This document shows, in pieces, positions 30,164-41,631 of a DNA stretch of 64,000 nt. Source of the DNA: Rhinopomastus cyanomelas (taxonomy: Eukaryota > Chordata > Aves > Bucerotiformes > Rhinopomastidae); the NCBI GenBank assembly GCA_013400115.1, contig VXBP01010405.1:62001-126000 (forward strand). Reading direction: 5' to 3'. The first letter of the stretch is position 1, and every line of letters begins with the position of its first letter. The notes under the pieces were generated by a model that was given only the letters and a program-made list of their open reading frames with translations, searched no databases and was not told where the DNA came from. The translations under genes and the position numbers were made by a program.

Positions 30164-30673
30164 CAACATAACATTTGTTGAGGTTCAAACCTATAACCTG
30201 AGGGCAAAAAGCTTCATCCTATTACTAATGTCTTAATTCACTATTTGGCAGAGTAGAAGTTTTGAGATGCTGCCTGGTTGAGTATGAACCAGAAAGGACA
30301 ACTGTATTGCTGAGGCATGGCTTTGTCTAAGGGAAGTCAGTTGAAAGTTGTTCATGGAACCCTCCAAGCATCATGAAACACCATCCAGACCCCTTTCCAG
30401 GGAACTACAGAAAGAGTGAGGCACCTTTGTTGCAGTGTGACGTGTTAGTCAAACCATCTACTGATGGCAGTCGGTGGGGGGTCATGGTGGTGCTTAGGTT
30501 CAGCACCTGCAGTAGGTTAGAGATGCAGCTCTTCTGTGTTGACAGTGAGGAAGTCAGAGCCTGGCACTGACACAAAGTAAGACACCATAAGAGGCAGCAA
30601 AATATTCTGAAGTGCTTAAGTGGGCGAGTGGGACTAGTTGTGTTTTCTGTGTAAGTGGGGAAAAATACCTGCA
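30164..30673. other. Unique non-coding stretch
   Basis: No feature recognised. Confidence 0.45.
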
Positions 30674-30848
30674 GTCACAGAATCACAGAACATCAGGGAT
30701 TGGAAGGGAACTGGAAAGATCATCCAGTCCAATCCCTCTGACACAGCAGGATCACCCAGACCAAGTCACACAGGAACACATCCAGGTGGGTTTTTAAACG
30801 TCTCCAGAGAAGGAGACTCCACAACCCCCCTGGGCAGCCTGTTCCAGG
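30674..30848 (-). mobile_element. CR1 family A, short copy
   Basis: AGTCACAGAATCACAGAACA to CTGGGCAGCCTGTTCCAGG. Confidence 0.92.
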
Positions 30849-31031
30849 TACATAGGTTCTTATTAATTCTTCTGTAAATTTAAATATGATAGTTTGGGAG
30901 AGAGACTTGAAGTCCTTTACAGATTGTCTTTGAGGGAATAAAATATAAATCCTGTGGTTTTAGATGTAAATACTGAATTTCCATAGAATTTTTATCTAGA
31001 AGTATAAAATGTGTGTCTTATAAGCAAAAGC

Positions 31032-31137
31032 CATAGACTCATAGAATCATTAGGGATTGGAAGGGACCTCGAAAGATCATCTAGTCCAGTCCTCCTGTGA
31101 CAGCAGGATCACCTAGACCAAGTCACACAGGAATATG
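31032..31137 (-). mobile_element. CR1 family A, tail-sized copy
   Basis: Octamers and tail to CACACAGGAATATGGA. The 5' end runs into an AT-rich minisatellite. Confidence 0.9.
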
Positions 31138-31262
31138 GATTTTATATAGGATACACAGAACATATAGAATATATAGAATATACAGAGTACATAGAATACA
31201 TAGAATATATAGAATATATGGAATATTTAGAATTTATATAGAATTTATAGAACATATAGAAA
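31138..31262 (+). repeat. 9-bp AT-rich minisatellite (TATAGAATA type)
   Basis: Imperfect AGAATATAT units with CATAGAATA and TACAGAGTA variants over about 125 bp. Because the period is a multiple of 3, it stays open as a YRIHRIYRI-type peptide repeat. That is an artefact. Confidence 0.88.
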
Positions 31263-31265
31263 TTC

Positions 31266-32009
31266 TACCAAAAAATTCCCCTAAACTGAGCTCTTAGTAG
31301 TTTCTGTGATATTAAATAAAGCTGTCAGGATTGTGCAGTGAGGAGAAACTCATGCTGGCAGTAGCAGAGAGGTTTTGTTCTGTGTGGGCTCTCAGAAGTT
31401 GTACCCCACAATAACCTCAGCTGTTAGTAGCCAAGACAGTAGAAAATAAAGTTGCACCAGTTCAAAATGAAAGAAAATAAAAGAAAAAGAGAGGGCTGCC
31501 TTCATGCCTGTATTCCCAGCTTATGTGCTTGTCCTTCAGAGTTACAGCAGCAGTAACTGCTCCTGCTGCATGTGGTGTCCAGAAGAGGAGAAACAACTGG
31601 AAGGTCCCAGCAGCAGCTGGCAAGAAACAGTGATTGAATTCCAGATGGATCTGAAAAAACCCCTGGAGATACCTCCTGGGAAACTTTGAAAAACATCTTA
31701 CTTTGCAGTGGTCCTGTTCACATCACACTCATTTTAAGTATTTCTTTTCCTTTGTTCTTGGCACAGAAGGAACAGATGAGCTCCTGAGAAAGGATTCCAT
31801 TCTGAGAGCCCAACCCCTGCTGATAAAGGCAGGGAGAATCGGGCAGGGACAACTGCCACTCTGCTGTGATTTCAGACATCAGCTGTTCATGGTGCAGTTT
31901 ATGCAGCTGAATACTTGTAGAAGGGCTTCAGTGGAGAGAATTTCAGGCAATACAGGTTAGAAACATGCTTTGCAGCTGCTCACTTGGTCCAGTCCCTTCA
32001 TCAGAGAAG
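31266..32009. other. Unique non-coding stretch
   Basis: No exon or repeat that I can support. Confidence 0.45.
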
Positions 32010-32380
32010 GACAAAATTAGATCAGGTTGGTCAAGTTCTCAATCAGTGAGGTCTGACTACTTCTAGATATAAATTGTCCAAGGATGAAGATTTCTCAGCC
32101 TCTCATCCCTTGTTCCAAGATTTGACCACTCTCATGGTAGAAGAAGTTCCCTAACTCTGCAACTCAAATCAGTTGCTTCTCACTCTATCAACAGTGCATG
32201 TCCAAAGAAGTCTAGATGATCTTCTCGATGCCCTTTGGAGGCAACAAGTTCTCTCCTCTCTTCCTATTGTTGAAGAAACCTTGCTGTCCTTGTGTATCAA
32301 GTGCTCTAATCCACAGCAGTCTTCACTGATCTCTCTTGCACTTGCTCCAGAAATAGCAATGCTGGTCTTGTACTGAGAAG
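32010..32380 (-). mobile_element. Probable ancient CR1, strongly diverged
   Basis: GATCAGGTTGGTCAAGTTCT, TTTGACCACTCTCATGGTAG, GTATCAAGTGCTCTAATCC and CTTGCACTTGCTCCAGAAAT follow the order of an old minus-sense CR1. Divergence is high and boundaries are approximate. Confidence 0.6.
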
Positions 32381-34924
32381 ACAGGGCTGAATGTTCTTTT
32401 CCTGCAAGTCCCTATCTGAAGGATTTTCAGTTTTCTCAGCCTGCTGAGTTGCCTTGAGCTCCCCAAGCAGGTGACAGAGAGCAAATAGTCACATAGACTC
32501 ATGGCCAAGTGGCAGGGATGAGCTGTTCCACCAGGGAGGACAAGCCAGGAACTAAAGGCTATCCCAGCATGGACAGCATCCCCACAGATATATGGTTTTG
32601 GATGTGCCAGGCACTGCCTTGTTTTGGAAGCGGGATCTGTGAGCAGCCCCAGATACACTGAGGTTACAGACCTGGTTCATCCTCTCTAGGGAGCTCAGTC
32701 AGAAACCAAACGGGACAAGGCAAGAGAGAGAGCTGAAGAGAAGGCAACAACATAGGTTCAGAGTCCACCCAGAAGGCAGGGTTAGAGGCAGGACTGGAGA
32801 CCAGAGAATCTACAACCTAGCTCAAGCAAGGACTGGAACTCCAGATGACGTTGGTCTGGACCATTAAACCCTATCAGTGCCCTCATGACCTGACCCTGAG
32901 GTCTTGAGAAGAAGCCCCGTGACCGATGTACTGCCCATGTTTCCTTTCTTCCCTTATATCTGAAAAGAAAAGCTCCCATCTGTCTGGAAACAAACTCAAC
33001 CCTCTGGATGTAAGCACAGTCTTCACTCAGTGTCCCGCAAACCAAAACTCAACCATGACCTGAAGGGGCCTTGCTGAAGGGTGGGATAGTTCAAACCCTA
33101 TTCGTATCTGGTCTTAGGCTTCTCTTTCACAGCCAGATCCATCTCCTACTAAACAGATAAAATGCTCCTGTCATGTTCAAACTTCTTTCTTTAAGGAAGA
33201 CAACAATTCTGTGTCAGGCCTCAGCTGCCTGAAGGGCACGAGGAGAGTTGTTTTTCACAAGTACACCATTAACCGAGTATCTTTGGGGTTGGCTGCTTTC
33301 TTCTTCTCAGCCTTCCTCAGAGATATCGGTGGTGTTGCTCAGCACGCAGAGGTGGCACAGACAATTCAATCACTGGAGTCAGGAAAGGAGTTTCTACTTA
33401 GGTCCAAGGGGTAAAAGTCTGGAGGTTGTGGGACTGTCAGGTTGCCTTTCACTGCTAAGGTGCAGCCAGGGTTCCATTAATCTATTAAACCACATCCAAT
33501 TGATCCCCATGCTTTGCAACCTTGGGTTTTGGTCACCTCTTGGCTTCTCTTTTTCTCTGCCAATGCCACACAAACCCTGAAATTGAAATGACTTGACTGG
33601 CTCAAACCTAGGGCATAATATTGGGTAACCCAGCGTGCCCAGTGATCGACAGAAGGTCAACATTTAGTGGGATCCCTTGTGGTTCCATACTCTATGCAGT
33701 GAAAGCCATTAACTCATTTTGCAATATTGAAAGATGATGGCCTCTGGCATATTAATCCTTCAAATAACTCTGACTTATAGCCCCTTTGGCTATAAAGCCT
33801 TAGACTTTTCCTCCAATACCATAGGTTTGGAAAATGCACTTAGCCTTGAAAGTTTCTAGAGGAACTATGAAGGAGAAAAAGACTCTACCTGTAGGACTGC
33901 ACATGCTGAGATACCACAGCACTGGAAACACTCCTGCCTGTCAAACAACACCTGCCAATATTGAATAAAATTTGTTCGAGTGTTATTTTTAATTAATTTC
34001 ATTTGAGAAAGCTCATGAGATGCAATTATGGAATGTCTGAGGGCTTCCCAGTGCAAAACCAGTCGGCTAATTAAAATCCATTTCGGGGAGGCATCGGGGT
34101 TTAAAACCAGCTTGTTCAATGTCCCTCAGCTGCTCCGGTGTTGTTTATGTCTCTGAAATTAATTTGTCAGCTGCAGAGACGGATGGAGAAGCCAACACAT
34201 TTAATAATTAGACAGTTCAACGGGGTTGAGACATCACGGCTGTGTCATCACTTGCTGCACAGCAGATAGGAGCTGTGCAACTATGGTTAATTATCCTAAA
34301 GAAGGACTGAGAGCAGCTATCTCCCTTTAAGGAACAGCCTTGACAGCTTAGTGGTAGAAGCATTAACAGCAGATTTTCTGTCAATTAGAAGTTACTGCTG
34401 TTCATCTGGTTCCGACGGCACCGGGTATCTCTGTGCTCAAACTAACTCTCCTCTTGTAGTGAAATCAAATAAGAAACATTAAAACTTCATCGAACTTCAC
34501 CAGAGATGGACTCTCCATCCAAATCCTCGCTGCGAAGATTAATTCCCCTCTCTGTTCACTCAGCCTGAATTCGTCCAGCTGACGTTGTGTTTCGTGCTGC
34601 ATGCACCAAGACTGATTTCGAGAGGATTCAGCATGACAGACAGTCATGCCCAGGGTATGTCAAGGCCTGTCATAATTATGTCATGTTCTACCAGAACACA
34701 ACACTAATTGTTCCGCGTCGTATCGCTTCCGCGATGATTAACTGCGGCTGCGACTTGACTACTTCAATTGTGGTTTTGGGTAAACACCCATCTCCCCGGT
34801 TTGAGCCACAAAGAAACAACCTGACACGCTGGTGTCTTAAATAAGAACAGAAAGGCAGGTGTCCACCACATTAATTGGAGAAAAAGTCAACCTCACTCTT
34901 CAGAGAAGTGGAACTCGGTTATTT
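32381..34924. other. CR1-poor stretch of about 2.5 kb
   Basis: Longest interval without a recognisable CR1. No exon seen. The part 33950-34830 has TAATTA-type sites (AATTAATTTCATTTGAG, TTTAATAATTAGACAG, GGTTAATTATCC) and scattered CpG, and might be conserved regulatory DNA. The transposon-free state is observed; constraint is inferred. Confidence 0.4.
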
Positions 34925-35058
34925 CATAGAATCATAGGATCATTAGGGATTGGAAGGGACCTGGAAGATCATGTAGTCCAATCCCCCTGACACAGCAGGA
35001 TCATAGAATCATTAGGGATTGGAAGGGACCTTGAAAGATCATCTAGTTCAATCTCCCT
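34925..35058 (-). mobile_element. Two tandem CR1 family A tails
   Basis: The first tail at 34925-34999 and the second at 35000-35072 share the GACACAGCAGGATCATAG junction of the 15-kb array. Confidence 0.88.
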
Positions 35059-35120
35059 GCCAGAGCAGGATCACCTCACTGGAGAAGCCATGGAATCAGA
35101 GTTACTCAGGGTTGAAAGGA
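35059..35120 (-). mobile_element. CR1 family B tail fused to the A tails
   Basis: CACTGGAGAAGCCATGGAAT (35077-35096) and AGAGTTACTCAGGGTTGAAA are the same linker plus B tail seen at 49.1 and 54.7 kb. It stops after about 45 bp in a short A-like piece (GATCACCTAGACCAAG). Confidence 0.75.
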
Positions 35121-35143
35121 TCACCTAGACCAAGATGCACATG

Positions 35144-35245
35144 AATCATAGAAGAGTTTTGGCTGGAAGAGACCTTCAAGATCATCATGTCCAACCTTTT
35201 TGCAGCCCTATCAGCACCACTAAACCCTGTCTGCTGTCAGCAGAC
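35144..35245 (-). mobile_element. Old CR1 tail
   Basis: ATCATAGAAGAGTTTTGGCT, AGACCTTCAAGATCATCATG and AGCACCACTAAACCCTGTC. Confidence 0.72.
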
Positions 35246-35299
35246 ACTTCCTTCTGTTCAATAACTTTCCCTTTCTAACCAGACTGCTTTTAAAGATGC

Positions 35300-35914
35300 T
35301 CACATCTCACTGTTTGCAGAGGAAGATCCAGTTCTTTCTGGTGAATGAGAGTCTGCAACATTCCTGGGCAGCCTGTTCCAGTGCTCCATCACCCTCACTG
35401 TGAAGAAGTTCCTTCTCATATTTATATGGAAACTCCTCTCTTCCAACTCATGCCCATTGCCCCTTGTCTCATCACTAGATGACCTTGAGAAGAGCCTGGT
35501 TCCATCTTCATGACAGCTGCTCTTCACATATTTATAGACATTAATGAAGTCACCCCTCAGTCTCCTACAAGCTCAAGAGACCCAGCTCCCTCAGCCTTTC
35601 CTCATAAGGGAGGTGCTCCACTTCCTTCATCATCCTCGTTGCTCTGCGCTGGACTCCCTTCAGCAGTTCACGTCCCTCTTGAGCTGAGGGGCCAACAACT
35701 GGACACAATACCCTAGATGCGGTTTCACCAGGGCAGAGTAGAGGGGGAGAAGAACCTCTCTTGATCTGCTAACCACCTCCCTTCTGATCCACCCCAGGAT
35801 GCTGTTGGCCCTCTTGACCACAAGAGCACACTGCTGGCTCATGGTCATCCCGCTGTCCACCAGGACCCTCAGGTAACTTTCTCCTGCACTGCTCTCCAAC
35901 AGGTCAGTCCCCAA
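35300..35914 (-). pseudogene. CR1 ORF2 remnant, two same-frame open stretches
   Basis: Open at 35914-35660 (GTDLLESSAGESYLRVLV, LVVKRANSILGWIRREVV, LVKPHLGYCVQLLAPQLKRD) and at 35527-35300 (SSSDETRGNGHELEERSFHI, RVMEHWNRLPRNVADSHSP). The two lie in the same frame with stops between them. The end past SPE is not CR1. This is the segment after the RT palm, with no catalytic domain. Confidence 0.8.
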
Positions 35915-36060
35915 CCTCTACTGGTCCCTGGGGTTGTTCTTGCCCAGATGCCAGACTCTACACTTACCCTTGTTATACTTCATTACATTTCTCTGTGCCC
36001 AGCTCTCCAGCCAGTCCAGGTCTCACTGAATGGCAGCACAGTCTGCTGGACTTCCAGTGG
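35341..36060 (-). mobile_element. CR1 family A, 720 bp, without 3' tail
   Basis: Starts at the codons for the ORF2 C-terminus (TCTGCAACATTCCTGGGCAG) with no tail or octamers, and extends further 5' than any other A copy here, to ACAGTCTGCTGGACTTCCAG. The upstream codons correspond to RDLDWLESWAQRNVMKYNKG. Confidence 0.9.
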
Positions 36061-36677
36061 AGCAAACAGCACTGAAGCTACAGAGCTCCAGAAACGATGG
36101 AGGACTGATGGTTTTGGCGACTGGGGTTGGCTTTTATTTTTGGTGGGGGGGAAAGGCTTTGTGTTCTGTTTGTATTTCAGGAGTCAGAGTGAAAGAAGAG
36201 TGTTTATTTGGAGTCAGAGGAAGAGCTCCTGAGCTCTGATGAAATATGCATTACAGTAGATGTTTGCTATTCACTAGGATTCTTTGCCATTGTTGCTGTC
36301 AGGTTTTCCTGGAGCAAGGACACATCTAACAGAAGCACAAAACAATAGACTGCTTCAGCAATCAGAGTGCAGATGCCTTTGAAGAAAAGACTGTGGGTAA
36401 GGTCTAGGCAATTTCACAAGTTCACCCTTGTTTCCCTCTGATTGATCAAGTATGAAGATGTACAGATCACTACTGGTAGCATCCCAGTGCCTCATGCCCA
36501 GGCCCAGTACCAGATGCAAAAATCAAAGAACATATACTGGACTAGTTTTTGGTCTGAAAGTCCACATAAACTGGGAAGCCATCCACACATTTTTCTCCAA
36601 AGTCTGCTTTGAGAAGAGCACTGAGAGCTAATAAACATTCCTAATGCACGTTGGCTCCTTGGCTGATAGGGTTCCTG
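36061..36677. other. Unique non-coding stretch
   Basis: No feature recognised. Confidence 0.45.
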
Positions 36678-36848
36678 TTCACTGGAAGGGGCTGTCCAGC
36701 AGGGTTGTGGAGTCTCCTTCTCTGGAGATGTTCAAAACCCACCTGGACATGTTCCTGTGTGACCTGATCGAGATGATCCTGCTCCAGCAGGAGTGTTGGA
36801 CTAGATGATTTTTCAAGGTTCTTTCCATCGCCTCACATTCTATGATCA
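36678..36848 (+). mobile_element. CR1 family A, short copy
   Basis: CACTGGAAGGGGCTGTCCAG to ATTCTATGATCAAC; the tail is diverged (GTTGGACTAGATGATTTTTC). Confidence 0.88.
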
Positions 36849-36946
36849 ACAGATAAGCAACAGGAGCTTTGGGGTTTTGCCAGTCTGTAAGTACTAGGGG
36901 ACTGTAGTGTCCCCCCAAACAGCTCACTTGACTGTATGCAGCAACC

Positions 36947-37104
36947 AATGGTGGTTGAGTCCCCATCCCTGGATGTGTTTAAAAATCACTGGGATGTAGT
37001 GTTGGAGGATCTGGTTTAGGAGTGAACGTGTAGAGTAGGGTTGAGGGTTGGACTTGATGATCTCAAGGGTCTTTTCCAACCTGAGTAGTTCTATGACTCA
37101 ATGA
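36947..37104 (+). mobile_element. CR1 family C, short copy
   Basis: ATGGTGGTTGAGTCCCCATC to the C tail GTTGAGGGTTGGACTTGATG and octamers. Confidence 0.9.
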
Positions 37105-38230
37105 CTTGGGTGGCTATGCAGATGTCTGTAACATGCTGGCATGGAGCAACAAACTCCTTGGGTGCTTGAACTCCTGGTGCATGTGTCCGCTCCACCATGA
37201 AATGCTGTTGGTTCTTTTCCTGACAATAAGAAGGAAGAATTTAGAGATTCTTCTGTGTGTATGTTGATTGTTTGTGAACTGTGGAGAAAATTCTTAATAC
37301 CACCACCTCAGCTGAAATAAATTTGATCTGGATTTGAAGCAAACATCCTCTTTGTTGTGGATGTAGAAGTTAACTGTGGAAGCATGTTCATGGAATCAAG
37401 CATAATCAGACTTAGTCATATTCATGTCTACCAAGCTAGTCATGATTCCTCTGCTATTTTTAAACCTCTGTCACATCTGCTTTCCAAAAATCAGTTCTTT
37501 TCTTGACCTGGAGGATCAGAAGCTGAAATGAGATGCAGGTAGCAACTGCAGAATGCCTCTGACAGCCTTTTGGCTCTTGCCTGATTCAGGAAACAAACTT
37601 AAACTGGGAAGATATTCCCTCTGTCTTTGAACCTCACTGCCTTTTTAATCTGGGGGTTGAGGCAAAGGTGTCAGAAAGCCTTAAGGAACCTTATTTTCCC
37701 TTTTGAGCTCTGGACCACTAAGGGCTCCTTTTGGATTCAGTTTCAGAGGTAATTTAAATGGGGACAAGTGTTCTTCCCACGTGTCTTTGGACCTCCCCCT
37801 GACGTGCTGATTTATCATTCAGTACTTTGAGTCGAGCACCGCTTGCTGTCGCCCTCCATTCACTGAAGAACAACTTAAAGGCCACAGCAACATTAAAACC
37901 TTCCTATTTCAACAAATAAGTCTATTATTTATAACTCCAAAATTAGATGTTGGATCCCACTGTGAAACAGAACATTTATCCCACAGAGTGAGGCAAAGTT
38001 CCCATTTCGAGTCCTCCGGTGACTCTAAGGTGTGACAAGCCTGATGCAGAAAGTCTTTCATCTGCCAAAGGACTGGATCTTGCCTTTGGAGCAAACTTTA
38101 CCTTGCAGGAGGAAGGGGAACATTTTATTGGGGCTGGTTGAATTGGAAGGGAAACAGAGGCACCAAAGGGATGAAGCTCTAGACTGAGTCCTGTGGAAAC
38201 TGTTCTGTGAGCAAAAGGTCGGTGAGGTAG
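37105..38230. other. CR1-free stretch of about 1.1 kb
   Basis: No exon or repeat recognised. Confidence 0.45.
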
Positions 38231-38545
38231 ATCATAGAATCATTAGGGATTGGAAGGGACCTCGAAAGATCATCCAGTCCAATCCCCCTGACACAGCAGG
38301 ATCACCCAGACCAAGTCATAGAGTCAGTCTGGGTTAGAAGTTACCACAGGATCATCCAGTTCCAACTCCCCCACCATGGACAGAGACACCACCTTAGATC
38401 AGGCTGGCCAGAGCCTCATCCAGCCTGGCCTTAAACACCTCCAAGGATGGGGCCTCCACCACCTCCCTGGGCAACCCATTCCAGGCTTTCACCACTCTCA
38501 CGGTGAAGAACTTCCTCCTCACATCCACTCTAATTCCACCCATCT
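38231..38545 (-). mobile_element. CR1 family B with a family A tail appended
   Basis: A tail at 38231-38315, linker GACCAAGTCATAGAGTCAGT, then B tail and B body to TCCTCCTCACATCCACTC. The same join is seen at 21.5 kb. Confidence 0.92.
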
Positions 38546-38571
38546 GTAACTGTCTTTCTGATATAAATGAC

Positions 38572-38682
38572 TATGTAGTGTTGGGGGATCTGGTTTAGAC
38601 GTGAACTTGTAGAGTAGGGTTGATGGTTGGAGGCAATGATCCCACGGGTCTTTTCCAAGCTGAATGATTCTATGAATCTGTA
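38572..38682 (+). mobile_element. CR1 family C tail
   Basis: TGTAGTGTTGGGGGATCTGG, GTTGATGGTTGGAGGCAATG, and CTGAATGATTCTATGAATCTG. Confidence 0.88.
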
Positions 38683-38815
38683 ATTAAATATTGTGTTTGT
38701 TGGGTTTAATAGTCAACAAAGTGACCACATACATCCTTCTCTTTCAGTGCCATTCTGTTTTCAGTTCTAACAGGAAACCATAATTTCTCATAATGTCAAA
38801 TTTGTTTCATCTTCA

Positions 38816-38996
38816 GGGACTGGACTGAGCTGCCCAGGGTGGTGGTTGAGTCCCCATCCCTAGGTGAGTTTCAAAGTCGCTTAGATGTGGTGCTGGGGGA
38901 TGTTGTCTAGGGGTGACCATGTAGAGCAGGGTTGATGGTTGGACTTGATGATCCCAAGGGTCTTTTCCAACCTGAATGACTCTGTGATTCTGTGAT
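38816..38996 (+). mobile_element. CR1 family C, short copy
   Basis: GGGACTGGACTGAGCTGCCC to the C tail and octamers GACTCTGTGATTCTGTGAT. Confidence 0.9.
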
Positions 38997-39324
38997 CTTC
39001 TCAAGGCTTTCAAAGAAACCAGATATTTCCTGTCTGGTTACTTATCACACAATAAATCATAATATCTAATCACTGAAACACTGATCAGGCTTTTCTTTTT
39101 TGATTCCTTGGCTGAAGTTTCAATGGCCTCCAAGATACCTCTAGAAAAATTACATTTACAGGGAAAAATGGGATTATTTGATCTGTGATGAAATCAATAA
39201 ATATCAGTTTCCTCAATTAAAACAAAATTGATCTTCCTTTTTGCAAATGAAGATGATACCAGACATGGCTGGGAGCTCTCCTGGGCTGTAGAGGTATTAA
39301 AGGATTTGAAGTGCTTCACTCTTG

Positions 39325-39419
39325 CGTGACTTGGTCTAGGGGAGCCTGCTCAGGCAGCAGGATGGGACTAGATGGTCTTTTGAGGTCCCTTCCAATCCCT
39401 AATGTTCTCTGATACTGTA
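39325..39419 (+). mobile_element. CR1 family A tail
   Basis: GCGTGACTTGGTCTAGGGGA, GGGACTAGATGGTCTTTTGA and TAATGTTCTCTGATACTG. Confidence 0.88.
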
Positions 39420-40703
39420 TTTTTTAATACTCTGGAAAACACAACCCACTGGGACATGTCAAGCTGCCTGACCTAAAACTATCTCAGCCTTTTCTGTTGG
39501 ACAACATTATAGAAAGGCATCCGAGTCTGCACAATGACATGTGGACAGATGGTGTTAGGATGGAGCAGAGGCCTCAGTGCCTTGAAGACACCTTGAAGAG
39601 TTTCTCCTGACTTCACAGTAGCTCCTTTGCTGTGCAGGCAGCACAACCTGAAAGGCTGCTCCTCGCAGTCCTGGGGAAGGCAAGCGAGGCCCTTTCCAAT
39701 TAATTGTGAGCATCACTGGAACTTTTTTAGGAGAGTGGGTTTGCAACTTTAAAAAAGAAATAAAGAGAGAGAGAGAGAAAAAGAAAAAGAGGGTGGGGGG
39801 AGAGAGAGGGGGAGAAAAAAAGCCTCCTGCTGCCAAATTGTGATTTAAACTGAGATTGGCATCAGCAGACATTTCCACATCAGCCTTTAGCACATCTGGT
39901 CCAGACCAAACAAATAGAAGATTTATTCTGTCAGTGAGATCATTTAGCATTCCTTTTTATGCTTCAGAAAGAGCCTGTACCTGTCAGTCACCAAAGCACT
40001 AGGCTTTTGGTGGCTGGGCTCTGTTGCTCTTTCTGACTAGCCTTGATCTGAGACTTCTAAGAAGGCTTGTGTTCACCCGCTCCACCTGGGAGACCGGTAC
40101 CCATGCCAAGTTCATTTCCATAGTCTTATAAAAATCTCCTGGAGGATTTCAAACATCTGCTCATAAGTAAAGAAACATTGTCTTGAGATATAACAATAAT
40201 ATAAAGGGCAACTGAACCTTCCTTGCAAATAAAACCCAGCTAATAAATTATTTGGTTTCAACAGTTTTATACAATGCAAACAAAACCTGGGTAGAGCTAA
40301 ACAGGCTCCCGAGCATGAAGAATCAGCTTGGAAGGGTTCTCCTCAGGTGCTTGCTTTTTCCTTTCGGTCAAGAGGGCTGCTTTGGTTTGTTTGCTGAGCA
40401 CTTGATGCTAATTACTGAAAGGAATTGGTTATGAAGATGGGGGGGTGACAGTAATTTGCCTTCTCTCCCTGGCACACTGCAAGGAAACTCTATGAATATT
40501 AACTCACTGCATCTTGGCTCAAACCCTCAGCAGAAGCCCTCCCCTTATTCAGGGGTATCAGCAATGAAATCCATGAGCTCACCTCCCCATCGAACAGAAA
40601 ATGGAGCCACTTTGGAACTGGAACTTATCAGCTGTTAAACAATAGCTGCACCAGTTTGGAGGCACTGAAGGAGCTGAGAGGTGTTAAAACATGCAAAATG
40701 CTA
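39420..40703. other. Stretch of about 1.3 kb without CR1
   Basis: Contains a purine tract (listed separately). No exon recognised. Confidence 0.45.
39751..39824 (+). repeat. GA-rich purine tract
   Basis: GAGAGAGAGAGA and GGGTGGGGGGAGAGAGAGGG inside an almost pure purine run of about 74 bp. Such tracts can form triplex or G-quadruplex structures. Confidence 0.85.
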
Positions 40704-41028
40704 TTCATAGAATCATAGAATCATTAGGGATTGGAAGGGACCTCAAAAGATCCTCCAGTCCAACTCCCCTGCCACAGCAGGATCACCAAGACCACGTCGC
40801 ACAGGAACACATCCAGGCGGGTCTTGAACATCTCCAGTGAAGGAGACTCCACAACCACCCTGGGCAGCCCCTTCCAGGGCTCAGTCACCCTCACTGGGAA
40901 GAAGTTCCTTCTCAGGTTGATGTGGAACCTTCTATGTTCCAGCTCACACCCATTGCCCCTCATCCTATCACTACATGACACTGAGAATAGCCCAGCTCCA
41001 TCCTCCTGACACCCACCCCTCAAATATA
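40704..41028 (-). mobile_element. CR1 family A (foldback, minus arm)
   Basis: Octamers and tail, then the ORF2 C-terminus to CTGACACCCACCCCTCAAAT. A plus-sense copy follows directly with no unique DNA between them. Confidence 0.92.
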
Positions 41029-41192
41029 GGCTGCCCAGGGGGGTTGTGGAGTCTCCTTCTCTGGAGACATTTAAAACCCACCTGGTCAAGTTCCTGTGTG
41101 ACTTGGTCTGGGTGGTCCTGCTGTGGCAGGGGGATTGGACTGGATGGCCTTTCAAGGTCCCTTCCAATCCTTAATGTTCTGTGTGTGCGTGT
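41029..41192 (+). mobile_element. CR1 family A (foldback, plus arm)
   Basis: GGCTGCCCAGGGGGGTTGTG to TTAATGTTCTGTGTGTGCGT; the octamers have drifted into GTGTGCG. Arms of about 165 bp match 40704-40869 in reverse complement. Confidence 0.92.
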
Positions 41193-41200
41193 GATTCTGT

Positions 41201-41631
41201 GTGCGTGAATTAGACTCCCTTATTAACAATATTGAAAAAAACAACATTAATAATAATGTTATTTAACATAATAAAGTTATTTAACATAATAAAATATCAT
41301 TAGTATTAAAAATAACATTAATAATAAAAAATTACTTTAGAAAGAATGTTATTATGGTCAGAATGGGTTAGAACCTCTCTTTCTGTAGGAAGGTTAACCT
41401 GAGCGGGCTGGATAATGCAGAGAAATATTCCTACTTTGACTTTTGGTATATTTGACCATAAATTATCTAATTATGGTTTATTTTTACACCATTAAAAAGC
41501 TGGGGCTTAAAATGTGGTTAATGTATTGTCTATAGCAGCAACTGAGTTCACCAGGGTGTCCAAAGATGTTTCTGCCACAGGTTTCTACTCATGAACTCAT
41601 TCTGTGTTCCCCATTCCTTAGGGAATTCCAG
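41201..41631. other. AT-rich stretch
   Basis: 41220-41340 is a TAATAA/AACATTA low-complexity patch. Nothing else recognised. Confidence 0.6.

Noticed and set aside
31097..31297. Tyr-Arg-Ile repeat peptide
   Set aside because: Translation of an AT-rich 9-bp minisatellite next to a CR1.
32690..33060. Possible LTR or endogenous retrovirus remnant
   Set aside because: No TG...CA ends, primer-binding site, polypurine tract or gag/pol-like peptide could be seen.
34340..34425. tRNA-like pair AGCTTAGTGGTAGAAGC and GGTTCCGAC
   Set aside because: Box A is incomplete, spacing is about 63 bp, and no acceptor or anticodon stem forms.
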